This document shows, piece by piece, positions 8,651 through 16,889 of a stretch of DNA of 64,000 nt (position 1 is its first letter; the number at the start of each line of letters is the position of its first letter). Below the pieces are notes generated by a model, which saw only the letters and a list, made by a program, of their open reading frames with translations, ran no database searches and was not told the DNA's origin. The DNA comes from CAYRWM01 sp964428055 (lineage in GTDB: Bacteria > Bacillota > Clostridia > Christensenellales > Christensenellaceae). The position numbers were made by a program, and so were the translations under genes. Where the stretch lies: the NCBI GenBank assembly GCA_964428055.1, contig CAYRWM010000004.1, positions 17,041 through 81,040 on the forward strand, read 5' to 3'.

Positions 8651-10159
8651 TCATTTATCCTCTGCTTTTTTGGCAGCTGTTTTTTTAGCAGCCGGCTTTT
8701 TTGCTGCTGTAGTTTTCTTTTCTGCCGGTTTTTTTGCGGCTGTTGTCTTCTTAGCAGCAGGTTTTTTTTCTGCCGGTTTTTTTGCGGCTGTTGCTTTCTT
8801 AGCAGCAGGTTTCTTTTCTGCTGCGGGTTTTGCTTCAGCAGTCTTTTTAGCAGCAGTTTTCTTTACAGGTTCATCAGTATACTTTGCCTCAGCGAGAAGC
8901 ATATCAAACAGTTTGTCAACTCTTACACGCTGCTTGAAGTATTCCATATCTTCATCACCAAGAGACTTTTTATAATCTTCAACAGTCTTATTGATCTGAT
9001 CAGCGGAATCGGCTATAAGAGCATCTACATCCTTATCATCAGCCTCAATCTTTTCCTGCTTGATCATAGCCTCTATACAGAGTCTGGATTTAACTGCCTT
9101 TGTTGCATCATCCGTATGATCGGCACGAAGATCTTCCATCGTCTTTCCAGTCATCTTCAGATAGTCTTCCATCTTCATGCCCGAATACATAAGCTGATAC
9201 TGGAGTTGCTGCATATTATAATCTATCTGTGAATCTATCATACACTGAGGAATATCAATCTTAGTAGAATCAACTATCTTTTCAATGATCTCATTCTCCA
9301 TCTGCTCCTTAGCTCTGTTCTCTTCACGCTTTGTAAGATTTTTCTTGATGTCTTTTTTATACTCTGCCAAAGTATCGAAGTCAGATACGTCAGAAGCGAA
9401 ATCATCATCTATCTCGGGGAGTTCTTTCTCTTTTACACTGACGACATTAACATCAAACACAGCATCTTTTCCAGCAAGTTCTGCTGCAGGATATGCTTCT
9501 GGGAAAGGAACATTGACCTGTTTTTTATCGCCTGCCTTTGCTCCAACAAGCTGATCCTCAAATCCTGGTATAAACATATTCGAACCAAGTTCAAGGGACT
9601 GACCCTCCGCTGTACCGCCATCAAATTTCTTTCCGTTTATGCTTCCCGAATAATCTATGACAAGAGTATCACCGATCTTAGCAGCTCTGTTGACCTCAAC
9701 CCAGCGAACATTCTGCTGCTGAACGCGTTCAAGTTCAGCATTAACTTCTTTAGCCCCAATCTTGGCTTCTCTCTTTACAACTTCTACACCTTTATACTTT
9801 TTGACTTTAACTTCGGGCTTTACATAAGCTTCAGCTGTAAAGACAAGACCTTCCTGTCTACCGATCTTCTTTATGTCTATATTTTCAGGGCTTGAAACGA
9901 TATCAAGACCGTTTTCGTCAATGACTTTTCCGTAAACATCTGGGAAAACTGTTTCGAAGGCTTCCTCATAAAACACACCCTCGCCATAATAGGCTTCTAT
10001 CACTTTCTGAGGAGCTTTGCCCGGTCTGAATTTGGGTACATTATACTTTTTCTTCGTCTTGAAATAAGCTTTTTGTAATGCCTCATTAAAATCTTCGGGG
10101 CTGACCTCAACTAATATCTCAACTTTATTGCCTTCGAGTTTTTTTACATTATCTCCCAT
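8651..10159 (-). CDS. tig: trigger factor with a long Lys/Ala/Pro-rich C-terminal tail
   Basis: A 502-residue ribosome-associated chaperone and peptidyl-prolyl isomerase. The N-terminal ribosome-binding domain carries a FRPGKAP signature near residue 45, the FKBP-type domain lies at about 155-245, and the C-terminal substrate cradle runs to about 429. Ordinary trigger factors end there (about 430 residues). Here residues 430-502 are a low-complexity extension of AAKK, KPAEKK and PAAKK units, like histone H1 tails, ending KKAEDK. TTAGGAGG precedes the ATG, and a promoter at 10208-10236 drives the tig-clpP-clpX-lon run. Confidence 0.95.
   Translation of the reverse strand: MGDNVKKLEGNKVEILVEVSPEDFNEALQKAYFKTKKKYNVPKFRPGKAPQKVIEAYYGEGVFYEEAFETVFPDVYGKVIDENGLDIVSSPENIDIKKIGRQEGLVFTAEAYVKPEVKVKKYKGVEVVKREAKIGAKEVNAELERVQQQNVRWVEVNRAAKIGDTLVIDYSGSINGKKFDGGTAEGQSLELGSNMFIPGFEDQLVGAKAGDKKQVNVPFPEAYPAAELAGKDAVFDVNVVSVKEKELPEIDDDFASDVSDFDTLAEYKKDIKKNLTKREENRAKEQMENEIIEKIVDSTKIDIPQCMIDSQIDYNMQQLQYQLMYSGMKMEDYLKMTGKTMEDLRADHTDDATKAVKSRLCIEAMIKQEKIEADDKDVDALIADSADQINKTVEDYKKSLGDEDMEYFKQRVRVDKLFDMLLAEAKYTDEPVKKTAAKKTAEAKPAAEKKPAAKKATAAKKPAEKKPAAKKTTAAKKPAEKKTTAAKKPAAKKTAAKKAEDK
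8660..8870 (-). repeat. repetitive DNA encoding the Lys/Ala-rich tail of trigger factor
   Basis: Within the 3' end of tig the DNA is internally repetitive. The clearest part is a near-perfect tandem of two 48-base units (8721-8768 and 8769-8816), each coding 16 residues of the type EKKPAAKKxTAAKKPA. Degenerate copies flank them. Unit length is a multiple of three, so copy number can change without breaking the frame. Confidence 0.8.
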
Positions 10160-10207
10160 TGTTTATAATATCCTCCTAATGTAATCCTCTAAAAAATTCC
10201 AGCATAA

Positions 10208-10236
10208 AGTATAGCACATACCATTAAGTTATGCAA
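10208..10236 (-). promoter_or_regulatory. sigma-A promoter of the tig-clpP-clpX-lon run
   Basis: The -35 box TTGCAT (10231-10236) and -10 box TATACT (10208-10213) are 17 bases apart. They lie about 50 bases upstream of the tig start and just past the rnpB terminator. Confidence 0.65.
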
Positions 10237-10280
10237 TTACAGTAAACATAATATAAACGCGTTTCAATCAAGCAAAACAA

Positions 10281-10311
10281 ATATAAAGACAGCAGCATTA
10301 ACGCTGCTGTC
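10281..10311 (-). terminator. terminator of rnpB
   Basis: Perfect 9-base arms GACAGCAGC (10288-10296) and GCTGCTGTC (10303-10311) with a 6-base loop, followed on the minus strand by TTTATATTTGTTTT. Confidence 0.9.
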
Positions 10312-10321
10312 ATAAATATGA

Positions 10322-10654
10322 ATTGAGAAAGATCTATAAGCCGAGTTCTGTTTTGATGGCCATCTATCTTGGCATTACGTTGCCGTAATGCTCACGCGAT
10401 TACAAGGAGCTTAGCGGGCCGCTATTAAATGCTCCCAATTCAATCTTGCACCGGATGGGGTTTACATAGCCATTCAGGTTACCCTGAAGCTGGTGAGCTC
10501 TTACCTCGCCATTTCACCCTTACCTAATAAGGCGGTATATTTCTGTTGCACTTTCCTTGGAGTCACCTCCACCGGGTGTTACCCGGCACCCTGCCCTGCG
10601 GAGCTCGGACTTTCCTCACTGCTTAAAGCAACGCGACCATCCAATCTTCTCAAT
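10322..10654 (-). ncRNA. rnpB: RNase P RNA (bacterial)
   Basis: Catalytic RNA of ribonuclease P, which trims the 5' leader of pre-tRNAs. The minus strand shows the conserved core: GAGGAAAGTCCGAGCTC near the 5' end, AGGGTGAAATGGCGAGG in the middle, and the conserved 3' segment before AGATCTTTCTC. The ends are set by the P1 helix, in which ATTGAGAA (5' side, 10647-10654) pairs with TTCTCAAT (3' side, 10322-10329). The total of about 333 bases is normal. Its 5' end overlaps the stop codon of the zinc-ribbon gene upstream, and a strong terminator follows. Confidence 0.95.
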
Positions 10655-11378
10655 CATTACTGAAATAAAGTATCCTGCCGCAACTGTCACACTCTACTAT
10701 ATTGTTAGAAGCCTTTACCTTTGAGATAACACTCATCGGAAGCTGCATGTTGCAGCCGCTGCATCTGTCATCACTAAGTTTAGCTACAGGATTCTTCCAT
10801 CTTGCCTTAATCTTGCTGTATTTATCCAGGAGATCTTTATCAACTGATTTGGCAGCTTCATCCTTTACAGCCTTGAGTCTGTCTATCTCATCGGATTTGG
10901 ATGCAAGCTCGGCATTATACTGTTCCTTGAGTTTTTCAAACTCTTTTTTAGCAACAGCCATAGTCTTAATTGCAGCCACTATCTCTTCATTTATACCTTC
11001 AAGACGTTTCTTATTATCAACAGCCTTTTTCTTTAACGCTTCGAGATTCGTCTTGATCTTTCCGCATTCCTTTGCGCTCTCTTTTACACCTTCAACAAAA
11101 AGATCATCCATATCATAACCGGCCATCTCGGTCAGTTCATCATTTTTTTCATCAATCTCTTTTGAATACTTTTCAATCTGTTTGGCAATATCATTAAGAG
11201 AAGTGTCTATTGCAGCAGATTCACTCTCAAGTTTTTTGAGCTGTTCCTGTTTTGTTGTAAACACCTTCTTGTATTTGACCATTTTTTTTCTGGTCTCAGT
11301 ATTCTTTACGGCTTCCTCGTATTCCTCGTATTCAATCTCTTTTGTTTGGTATAACCAAAGATCATCAAGCTGTTTCAA
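10650..11378 (-). CDS. coiled-coil protein with C-terminal C4 zinc ribbon (DUF164-like)
   Basis: A 242-residue protein: residues 1-185 form a long coiled coil rich in Lys and Glu, and the end carries a zinc ribbon, CSGCNMQLP then CDSCGRILYF. This is the layout of the C4-type zinc-ribbon family (PF02591), whose members are thought to bind nucleic acid; the role in Clostridia is not established. The start codon is TTG, placed by GGGGGAAAAG just upstream. It ends the dgt-dnaG-rpoD-trmK-nif3 operon. Its TGA stop (10650-10652) lies inside the P1 helix of rnpB. Confidence 0.85.
   Translation of the reverse strand: MKQLDDLWLYQTKEIEYEEYEEAVKNTETRKKMVKYKKVFTTKQEQLKKLESESAAIDTSLNDIAKQIEKYSKEIDEKNDELTEMAGYDMDDLFVEGVKESAKECGKIKTNLEALKKKAVDNKKRLEGINEEIVAAIKTMAVAKKEFEKLKEQYNAELASKSDEIDRLKAVKDEAAKSVDKDLLDKYSKIKARWKNPVAKLSDDRCSGCNMQLPMSVISKVKASNNIVECDSCGRILYFSND
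10662..10690 (-). promoter_or_regulatory. candidate rnpB promoter inside the zinc-ribbon gene
   Basis: GTGACA (10685-10690) and TATTTC (10662-10667) are 17 bases apart and would start transcription at about 10655, the predicted 5' end of rnpB. The -35 box is good and the -10 box poor. The -35 box falls within the last CxxC codons of the protein. Confidence 0.4.
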
Positions 11379-11393
11379 TACTTTTCCCCCAAA

Positions 11394-12182
11394 TCAATAA
11401 TTAAAATACGGCCTTAAAGTCTCCATATCCCTGATAATCAGTAGATTATATTTTAACTCATCGGCTTTCTTTTGTAAATAATCGGCTGCCAGATGCACAA
11501 AACGCTTTTCGGTATCATAATGCCCGGCCTCAACAAGCACCATACCATTATTCTCTACATAAACATTATGCTTAATCTCTCCGGTGATAAACAGGTCAGC
11601 GCCCATGCTTGCTGCAACACCAACGAGGTCTGAACCTGCACCTGTGCATCCTGCTACACAATTAATAATCCTTTGCATGTCAGAGCAACTGACTCTGACC
11701 GAATCAGTCTTAAACACATCTTTGATCTTGCGAAGAATATCACTCAGTTCAACAGGTTCGGTATATCCGATAAAACCTGAACCATGAGACTCTTCCAAGC
11801 TCTCAAGAAACCCTATTTCTTTGAGGCCAAGTCTTTCCGCAAGATCAATATTCAATCCCCACTGCGCTTCATCAACAGAAGTATGTGCGCAATACAGAGA
11901 CATATCATTCTTTATGATTTTGCAAGCCACCTCGCCTATACTATCATCTGCATCAACACTCTTTACTGAATTAAAGAACAGCGGATGATGAGACAGTATC
12001 ATATTACAGCCGTGCTTTTCTGCTCTATTAACTATATCGCTGGTAACGTCAAGACAGATATATATACCTGTTATATCGTTGCCGGATACTATGTTCCAGC
12101 CGGTATTATCCCACTCGCACTGATACCCAGCAGGAGAAAAACTCTCGAGCAGATATCTGGCTTCACCTATTGTTATAGACAA
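11394..12182 (-). CDS. Nif3-like dinuclear metal-centre protein (YqfO family)
   Basis: A 262-residue member of the NIF3/DUF34 family, which folds into a toroid with two metal ions per subunit; its biochemical role is still unsettled, with GTP cyclohydrolase-like and metal-chaperone roles proposed. Metal-ligand motifs are present: ILSHHPLFF near residue 63, AHTSVDEA near 99, and AGHYDTEKRF near the end. The start is TTG at 12182, set by AGGAG seven bases upstream; it overlaps the trmK stop by ten bases. The trmK-nif3 pair downstream of rpoD is conserved in Firmicutes. Confidence 0.9.
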   Translation of the reverse strand: MSITIGEARYLLESFSPAGYQCEWDNTGWNIVSGNDITGIYICLDVTSDIVNRAEKHGCNMILSHHPLFFNSVKSVDADDSIGEVACKIIKNDMSLYCAHTSVDEAQWGLNIDLAERLGLKEIGFLESLEESHGSGFIGYTEPVELSDILRKIKDVFKTDSVRVSCSDMQRIINCVAGCTGAGSDLVGVAASMGADLFITGEIKHNVYVENNGMVLVEAGHYDTEKRFVHLAADYLQKKADELKYNLLIIRDMETLRPYFNY

Positions 12183-12868
12183 TTCAATCTCCTCCTTGCA
12201 GCATCAAGAAGCATCTCTTTTCCTTTTAATACTTCAGCTGCTCTATCACTGCCGGACGCATGAATCTCAGAAATATGTTCCGACTGCAAATCACAGAACC
12301 ATACAAGAAAATCTCTGTATTCATCATCAATCACCAATGCTTCATTTATGCCGAGCACTGCATCATCAAAACTGATCTTCTTATGGATTCCGGTGTACTC
12401 CGATATAAGAACGGGATAGAATCTTCTGTCTTCTCTAATCGTTTTATCGCACCTGATCATAAAACCGTTTTCGTAAAGAAAACTACGCAGTTCATCTGCA
12501 TTGGAATGAGGACAGAGTATGAGTTCTGGTCCCTCTGCTACTGACATCTCTTTAGATATAATCTCGGATATCAGATGACCGCCCATACCGGCTATAACTA
12601 TAACATCAGTATGTCTGTCAGTAAGATGAGCAAGACCATCCGATAGCACACAATCAACTTTGCTTTCAAGACCTTTTTCTAAAACAAGCTTATATGCTTT
12701 TTCAAGAGAGTCTTTACTTATATCGGAAGCTATAACATATTCCGATCTTCCGGATTCTATCAAAGCGACAGATAGCAATCCGTGATCACATCCGATGTCA
12801 GCAACGCAGTTGCATTGATTGATTTTACCTAGAATATAATTAAGTCGCCCGCTTTTAAGGATATCCAT
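12173..12868 (-). CDS. trmK: tRNA (adenine(22)-N1)-methyltransferase TrmK
   Basis: A 231-residue SAM-dependent methyltransferase that makes m1A22 in bacterial tRNAs. The Rossmann SAM motif ADIGCDHGLLS (near 23-33), the acidic residue in ASDIS, and the family motif VIAGMGGHLI (near 92) are clear. The ATG follows the rpoD stop with no gap (TAAATG), and the 3' end overlaps nif3, so the three genes are tightly coupled. Confidence 0.93.
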   Translation of the reverse strand: MDILKSGRLNYILGKINQCNCVADIGCDHGLLSVALIESGRSEYVIASDISKDSLEKAYKLVLEKGLESKVDCVLSDGLAHLTDRHTDVIVIAGMGGHLISEIISKEMSVAEGPELILCPHSNADELRSFLYENGFMIRCDKTIREDRRFYPVLISEYTGIHKKISFDDAVLGINEALVIDDEYRDFLVWFCDLQSEHISEIHASGSDRAAEVLKGKEMLLDAARRRLNCL

Positions 12869-14023
12869 TTATTCAAGGAAATCCCTGAGCTTTTTACTGC
12901 GGCTCGGGTGACGCAGTTTCCTTAAAGCCTTGGCCTCTATCTGCCTTATACGTTCTCTGGTGACCTGGAACTCCTTCCCGACTTCTTCCAGCGTTCTAGC
13001 TCTTCCGTCTTCCAGACCGAATCTGAGTTTCAGTACTTTCTCTTCCCTGGGAGTAAGAGTATCAAGCACATCCATGAGCTGTTCTTTAAGGAGCGTAAAA
13101 GCTGCTGCCTCAGCAGGGGCAGGCGCATCATCATCCGGAATGAAATCTCCGAGATGACTGTCTTCTTCCTCACCGATAGGAGTCTCAAGCGAAACAGGCT
13201 CCTGGGCTATCTTAAGTATCTCCCTCACTTTTTCTTCAGAGATGTTCATCTCTTTAGCAAGTTCTTCAGGCAATGGATCTCTGCCGTACTGCTGTAAAAG
13301 CTGTCTTGAAACCCTTATGAGTTTGTTTATGGTCTCAACCATATGAACAGGGATTCTTATCGTCCTAGCCTGGTCAGCTATGGCTCTTGTTATAGCCTGT
13401 CTGATCCACCATGTTGCATAGGTACTGAACTTATATCCCTTCTGATAATCAAACTTTTCTACAGCTTTAATAAGGCCGAGATTTCCTTCCTGAATCAGAT
13501 CAAGGAACAGCATGCCTCTTCCCACATATCTCTTAGCGATACTAACAACGAGCCTTAAATTGGCTTCAGCAAGCTTCTGCTTGGCTGACTCATCGCCTTC
13601 TGCCATCCTGGTCGCAAGCTCGACTTCTTCCTCTGCTGTCAGCAGCGGAACTTTACCGATCTCCTTGAGATACATCCTTACCGGATCATCGATATTGATA
13701 TTCTCCGGCATGGATATATCGTATTCAGTCTCTTCACTGTCAGTAAGTTCCGTATTGTCCACCTGTTCAACATCTTCATCGATAACATCGACATTCAGCT
13801 CTTCAAGCTTTTCATACAGATGCTCCAGTTGCTCAGGTCTTAAAACAGTATCATCGATGGTTTCCATAATCTCCTTATATGTAAGGACGCCTTTACTCTT
13901 ACCAAGTTCGATGATTTTCTTTATACACTCGTCCGAATCCTTTATGTATTCTGCAGACGATGCATCAATATCCGCAACTTCAAATTCTTTAATCTGTTCT
14001 TTCTTATTTTCGCTTTTCTTCAT
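12869..14023 (-). CDS. rpoD: RNA polymerase primary sigma factor (sigma A)
   Basis: A 384-residue group 1 sigma factor. It has an acidic region 1 (about 1-100), region 1.2 (DDPVRMYLKEIG), region 2 with RLVVSIAKRYVGRGM and the -10 melting/recognition block around ATWWIRQAITRAIADQ, regions 3 and 4, and a C-terminal helix-turn-helix (TLEEVGKEFQVTRERIRQIE). It directs the TTGACA/TATAAT promoters seen across the window. It overlaps dnaG by four bases (ATGA), giving the classic dnaG-rpoD pair. Confidence 0.97.
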   Translation of the reverse strand: MKKSENKKEQIKEFEVADIDASSAEYIKDSDECIKKIIELGKSKGVLTYKEIMETIDDTVLRPEQLEHLYEKLEELNVDVIDEDVEQVDNTELTDSEETEYDISMPENINIDDPVRMYLKEIGKVPLLTAEEEVELATRMAEGDESAKQKLAEANLRLVVSIAKRYVGRGMLFLDLIQEGNLGLIKAVEKFDYQKGYKFSTYATWWIRQAITRAIADQARTIRIPVHMVETINKLIRVSRQLLQQYGRDPLPEELAKEMNISEEKVREILKIAQEPVSLETPIGEEEDSHLGDFIPDDDAPAPAEAAAFTLLKEQLMDVLDTLTPREEKVLKLRFGLEDGRARTLEEVGKEFQVTRERIRQIEAKALRKLRHPSRSKKLRDFLE

Positions 14024-15798
14024 CGCTTCACCTTTTCGCAGCCGGCGTTTATAAGCTTATTAAGCTCGTTTACTTCGGCCAACAACTCCTTCTTCCTTTC
14101 TGGATCTTCTGTATTTTTATACTCATCAAGCAGTTTTTGCTTTTCTCTCTCCAACTTTTTCTTATTGAAATCACTGACACAGTCTAACAGGAATGTATCC
14201 CTGTTTTTACCCGGCACCATATCATCAGGATCCGAATCAAATAATACAGTAGCGGTAAACCTATCCTTCTCATCTTCCAATTCGGTAAGCAGGACAGCGC
14301 TGGATACTTCTTTGCCACTGTTGACACAATCGAGAGCAGTATCGAATATCCTTCCGTAGGACGGATTCATAAAGTCCTCTCCGCTTATGCCATAGTCCTC
14401 TGCTATGACTTTAATGGCAGCCGGACTTTCAACCATCCTGGCCATTAAATACCTTTCGGTAAGACTGTCTTCATCAGGAACAGTATTATCAGGTAGCTCA
14501 TAATCCAGATCAGACCTGATATCACCGATATCCGCCAGAATAGCCTCTACAGAAAAACCGGTATCAGCTGAAACAGCCTTTGCATATTTCTCGACTATTA
14601 TTGCACTGGTCTCTTTTTTCAGTATCCCGATAGCGGCCTTTGCATATGATTCTTTACCTACTGCTGTATTAAGATCATATCTGGATTTGACGCATGCAAG
14701 CTTAAACCCAACTCTGTCATATGCCTTTTCTATCAATTTCGCATAAGCGTCACTGCCATATCTGTCAAGAAACTCATCGGGATCCATAGACCCGGGTATC
14801 AGAACGACCATGGCTTCCAGCCCAACACCGGCAAGTATATCAACGGCTCTGAGAGCAGCTTTAATTCCTGCGCTGTCGCCGTCATATGAAACAAACACCT
14901 TTCCAGTATAGTTTTTTATCAGCCTTGCCTGATCCTCAGTAAGAGAAGTGCCTAGCGTCGCAACGGCATTCTCAAATCCGTGACTGCTTAGCGCTATCAC
15001 ATCCATATAACCTTCGGCAAGTATTATATAATCAAGGTCTTTAATCGTTCGGACATGATTCAGGTTGTAGACATTTTTTCTTTTATTAAAAACAAGCGTC
15101 TCTGCTGTATTAAGATATTTCGGCATATCTTCAGGACTGAGCGCTCTTCCGCCGAAACCGATAACATTGTTCAGCTTGTCAACGATGGGCATTACCGGCC
15201 TGTTTCTGAACACATCGTAATATCTGTCATCCTTTTTCTTGCAAAGGCCGGCAGCAAGTATATCCTCTTTTTTATGCCCCTTACTCTCAAGGTATTTGAT
15301 TGTGGAATCCCATCCGGCGTCTGCAAACCCAAGCACAAATTTATCTATAGTATCTTTTGAGAGTTTCCTTTTTCTGATAAAGTACTCAAGTCCCTGACGG
15401 TTTCCTTTTTCGAAAAGGCTCATATAAAAAAACCTGGCCGCGTCCTTGTTTATCTGAATCAGCTTTTCCCTTTTCCTTTTATTAACATCATCTCCGGGTT
15501 CCAGGTCAGGCTTCCTCATACCGACCTTTTCAGCCAGAAATACGCAGGCATCCCGAAAACTGAGATTCTCTATATCCATGATGAAATTAATAAGAGTCCC
15601 GCCTTTGCCGCAGCCGAAACACTTATAGAACTTCTTCTCTGTATTAATCGTGAATGACGGCGTTTTCTCATTATGGAAAGGACAGCAAGCCCAGTATCTG
15701 CCCCCTCTGTTCACAAGGGTGCAGTACTCTCCCACTATCTGTTCCATATTTACTTTTGACATCAGCTCATTCAGCCAATCATCACTGATTCTGCCCAT
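14020..15798 (-). CDS. dnaG: DNA primase DnaG
   Basis: A 592-residue primase that lays RNA primers at the replication fork. The CHC2 zinc finger is intact (CPFHNEKTPSF, CFGCGKGG), followed by the TOPRIM core (ILAEGYMDVIAL and VSYDGDSAG) and a C-terminal helicase-interaction region. I place the start at the ATG at 15798, whose A is shared with the dgt stop (TGATG) and which has AGGTG eight bases upstream; an in-frame GTG at 15807 would add three residues. Between dgt and rpoD. Confidence 0.96.
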   Translation of the reverse strand: MGRISDDWLNELMSKVNMEQIVGEYCTLVNRGGRYWACCPFHNEKTPSFTINTEKKFYKCFGCGKGGTLINFIMDIENLSFRDACVFLAEKVGMRKPDLEPGDDVNKRKREKLIQINKDAARFFYMSLFEKGNRQGLEYFIRKRKLSKDTIDKFVLGFADAGWDSTIKYLESKGHKKEDILAAGLCKKKDDRYYDVFRNRPVMPIVDKLNNVIGFGGRALSPEDMPKYLNTAETLVFNKRKNVYNLNHVRTIKDLDYIILAEGYMDVIALSSHGFENAVATLGTSLTEDQARLIKNYTGKVFVSYDGDSAGIKAALRAVDILAGVGLEAMVVLIPGSMDPDEFLDRYGSDAYAKLIEKAYDRVGFKLACVKSRYDLNTAVGKESYAKAAIGILKKETSAIIVEKYAKAVSADTGFSVEAILADIGDIRSDLDYELPDNTVPDEDSLTERYLMARMVESPAAIKVIAEDYGISGEDFMNPSYGRIFDTALDCVNSGKEVSSAVLLTELEDEKDRFTATVLFDSDPDDMVPGKNRDTFLLDCVSDFNKKKLEREKQKLLDEYKNTEDPERKKELLAEVNELNKLINAGCEKVKR

Positions 15799-16790
15799 CA
15801 CAACCACACCTGAGGAACAAAAGTCTTATTGAAAAGGTTAATGGCATATCTGTCTGACATGCCTGCGATATAATCTATAACAGTCTGCTGCGAACCATAC
15901 TTTTCTATCGAAGCTCTGTTATGTCTGTAAAACTCATCCCTGTCATTCATATAATAATCAAACAGCATCTTGATCCCGTTGATTATCTTGGGTTCCTCAC
16001 CTCTGACGAACTGGGAATAATATACATTTTCAAACATGAAATCACGAAGTGCATCCGTGGCTTCACTTATCTCGTCGGACATACATATACAGTCTTTTCC
16101 CTCGCTGTTCTTTATTATGTCAACGATCATATTATTAATACGTTCGCCATGAGTATGTCCGAGAGTGTCGAGCAGGTCTTTCGGAATATCGTTCAGGCTT
16201 ATTACGCCTGCCAGAATAGCATCATCTATATCATGATTAATATAAGCTATGCGATCCGAGAAATTAACGACCATTCCCTCAAGCGTAGCCGGCTTCATGT
16301 CCTTTTTATGATTAAGTATGCCGTCCCGCACTTCAAAGGTCAGGTTAAGTCCGGTGCCGTTCTCGAGATTATCAACGATACGCAGACTCTGGACGTTATG
16401 CTCAAACTTGCCGTCGCATGCCTTAAGAGCCCTCTCGCCGGCATGCCCGAACGGAGTATGCCCGAGATCATGACCTAGAGAAATCGCTTCAGTAAGATCC
16501 TCATTCAGACACAGAGACCTTGATATAGTCCTTGATATCTGGGAAACTTCAAGGGTGTGCGTTAGACGAGTCCTGAAATAATCGCCGTTAGGAGACAAAA
16601 AGACCTGTGTCTTATGCTTCAGACACCTGAATGATTTACTGTGAAGTATTCTGTCTCTGTCACGCTGGTACTCAGATCTGATATTATCGGGTTTAATAGG
16701 ATGTTCCCTGCCCCTGGTCTCAGCACTCTTCTGAGCGAACTCTGATAGGTATTTATATTCGTTTTGTTCGATTCTGCTCTTGATATCCAT
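15798..16790 (-). CDS. dgt: deoxyguanosinetriphosphate triphosphohydrolase-like protein
   Basis: A 330-residue HD-domain protein of the dGTPase family, which cleaves dNTPs to nucleoside and triphosphate. Family blocks are DRDRILHSKSFRCLKHKTQVF, the HD metal site (RLTHTLEVSQI, LGHDLGHTPFGHAGE) and FSDRIAYINHDIDDA. It is first in the dgt-dnaG-rpoD operon, an order conserved in Clostridia, which links dNTP control to replication. I see no good Shine-Dalgarno sequence before the ATG, though the N-terminus fits the family well. Confidence 0.92.
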   Translation of the reverse strand: MDIKSRIEQNEYKYLSEFAQKSAETRGREHPIKPDNIRSEYQRDRDRILHSKSFRCLKHKTQVFLSPNGDYFRTRLTHTLEVSQISRTISRSLCLNEDLTEAISLGHDLGHTPFGHAGERALKACDGKFEHNVQSLRIVDNLENGTGLNLTFEVRDGILNHKKDMKPATLEGMVVNFSDRIAYINHDIDDAILAGVISLNDIPKDLLDTLGHTHGERINNMIVDIIKNSEGKDCICMSDEISEATDALRDFMFENVYYSQFVRGEEPKIINGIKMLFDYYMNDRDEFYRHNRASIEKYGSQQTVIDYIAGMSDRYAINLFNKTFVPQVWL

Positions 16791-16824
16791 AATATACTAT
16801 TCTATTTTATAAACTATTTTTCCT

Positions 16825-16857
16825 TTATAAAAACAGACGGCTTATAAAAAGCCGTCT
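16825..16857 (-). terminator. terminator of ppdK
   Basis: AGACGGC (16835-16841) pairs with GCCGTCT (16851-16857) around an A/T-rich loop; on the minus strand the stem is followed by GTTTTTATAAAGG. It separates ppdK from the dgt operon. Confidence 0.85.
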
Positions 16858-16889
16858 GCATTGAATGATTCTTCTTTTGACCGATCAGA

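Noticed and set aside
8483..9232. 249-residue plus-strand reading frame opposite clpP and tig
   Set aside because: It is antisense to two certain genes, is made of Phe/Cys/Leu-rich low-complexity sequence mirroring the AAKK repeats, and has no ribosome site.
13512..14054. 180-residue Ser-rich plus-strand reading frame opposite rpoD
   Set aside because: Antisense of the acidic N-terminal half of sigma A, where Glu/Asp codons read as Ser/Leu/Phe on the other strand.
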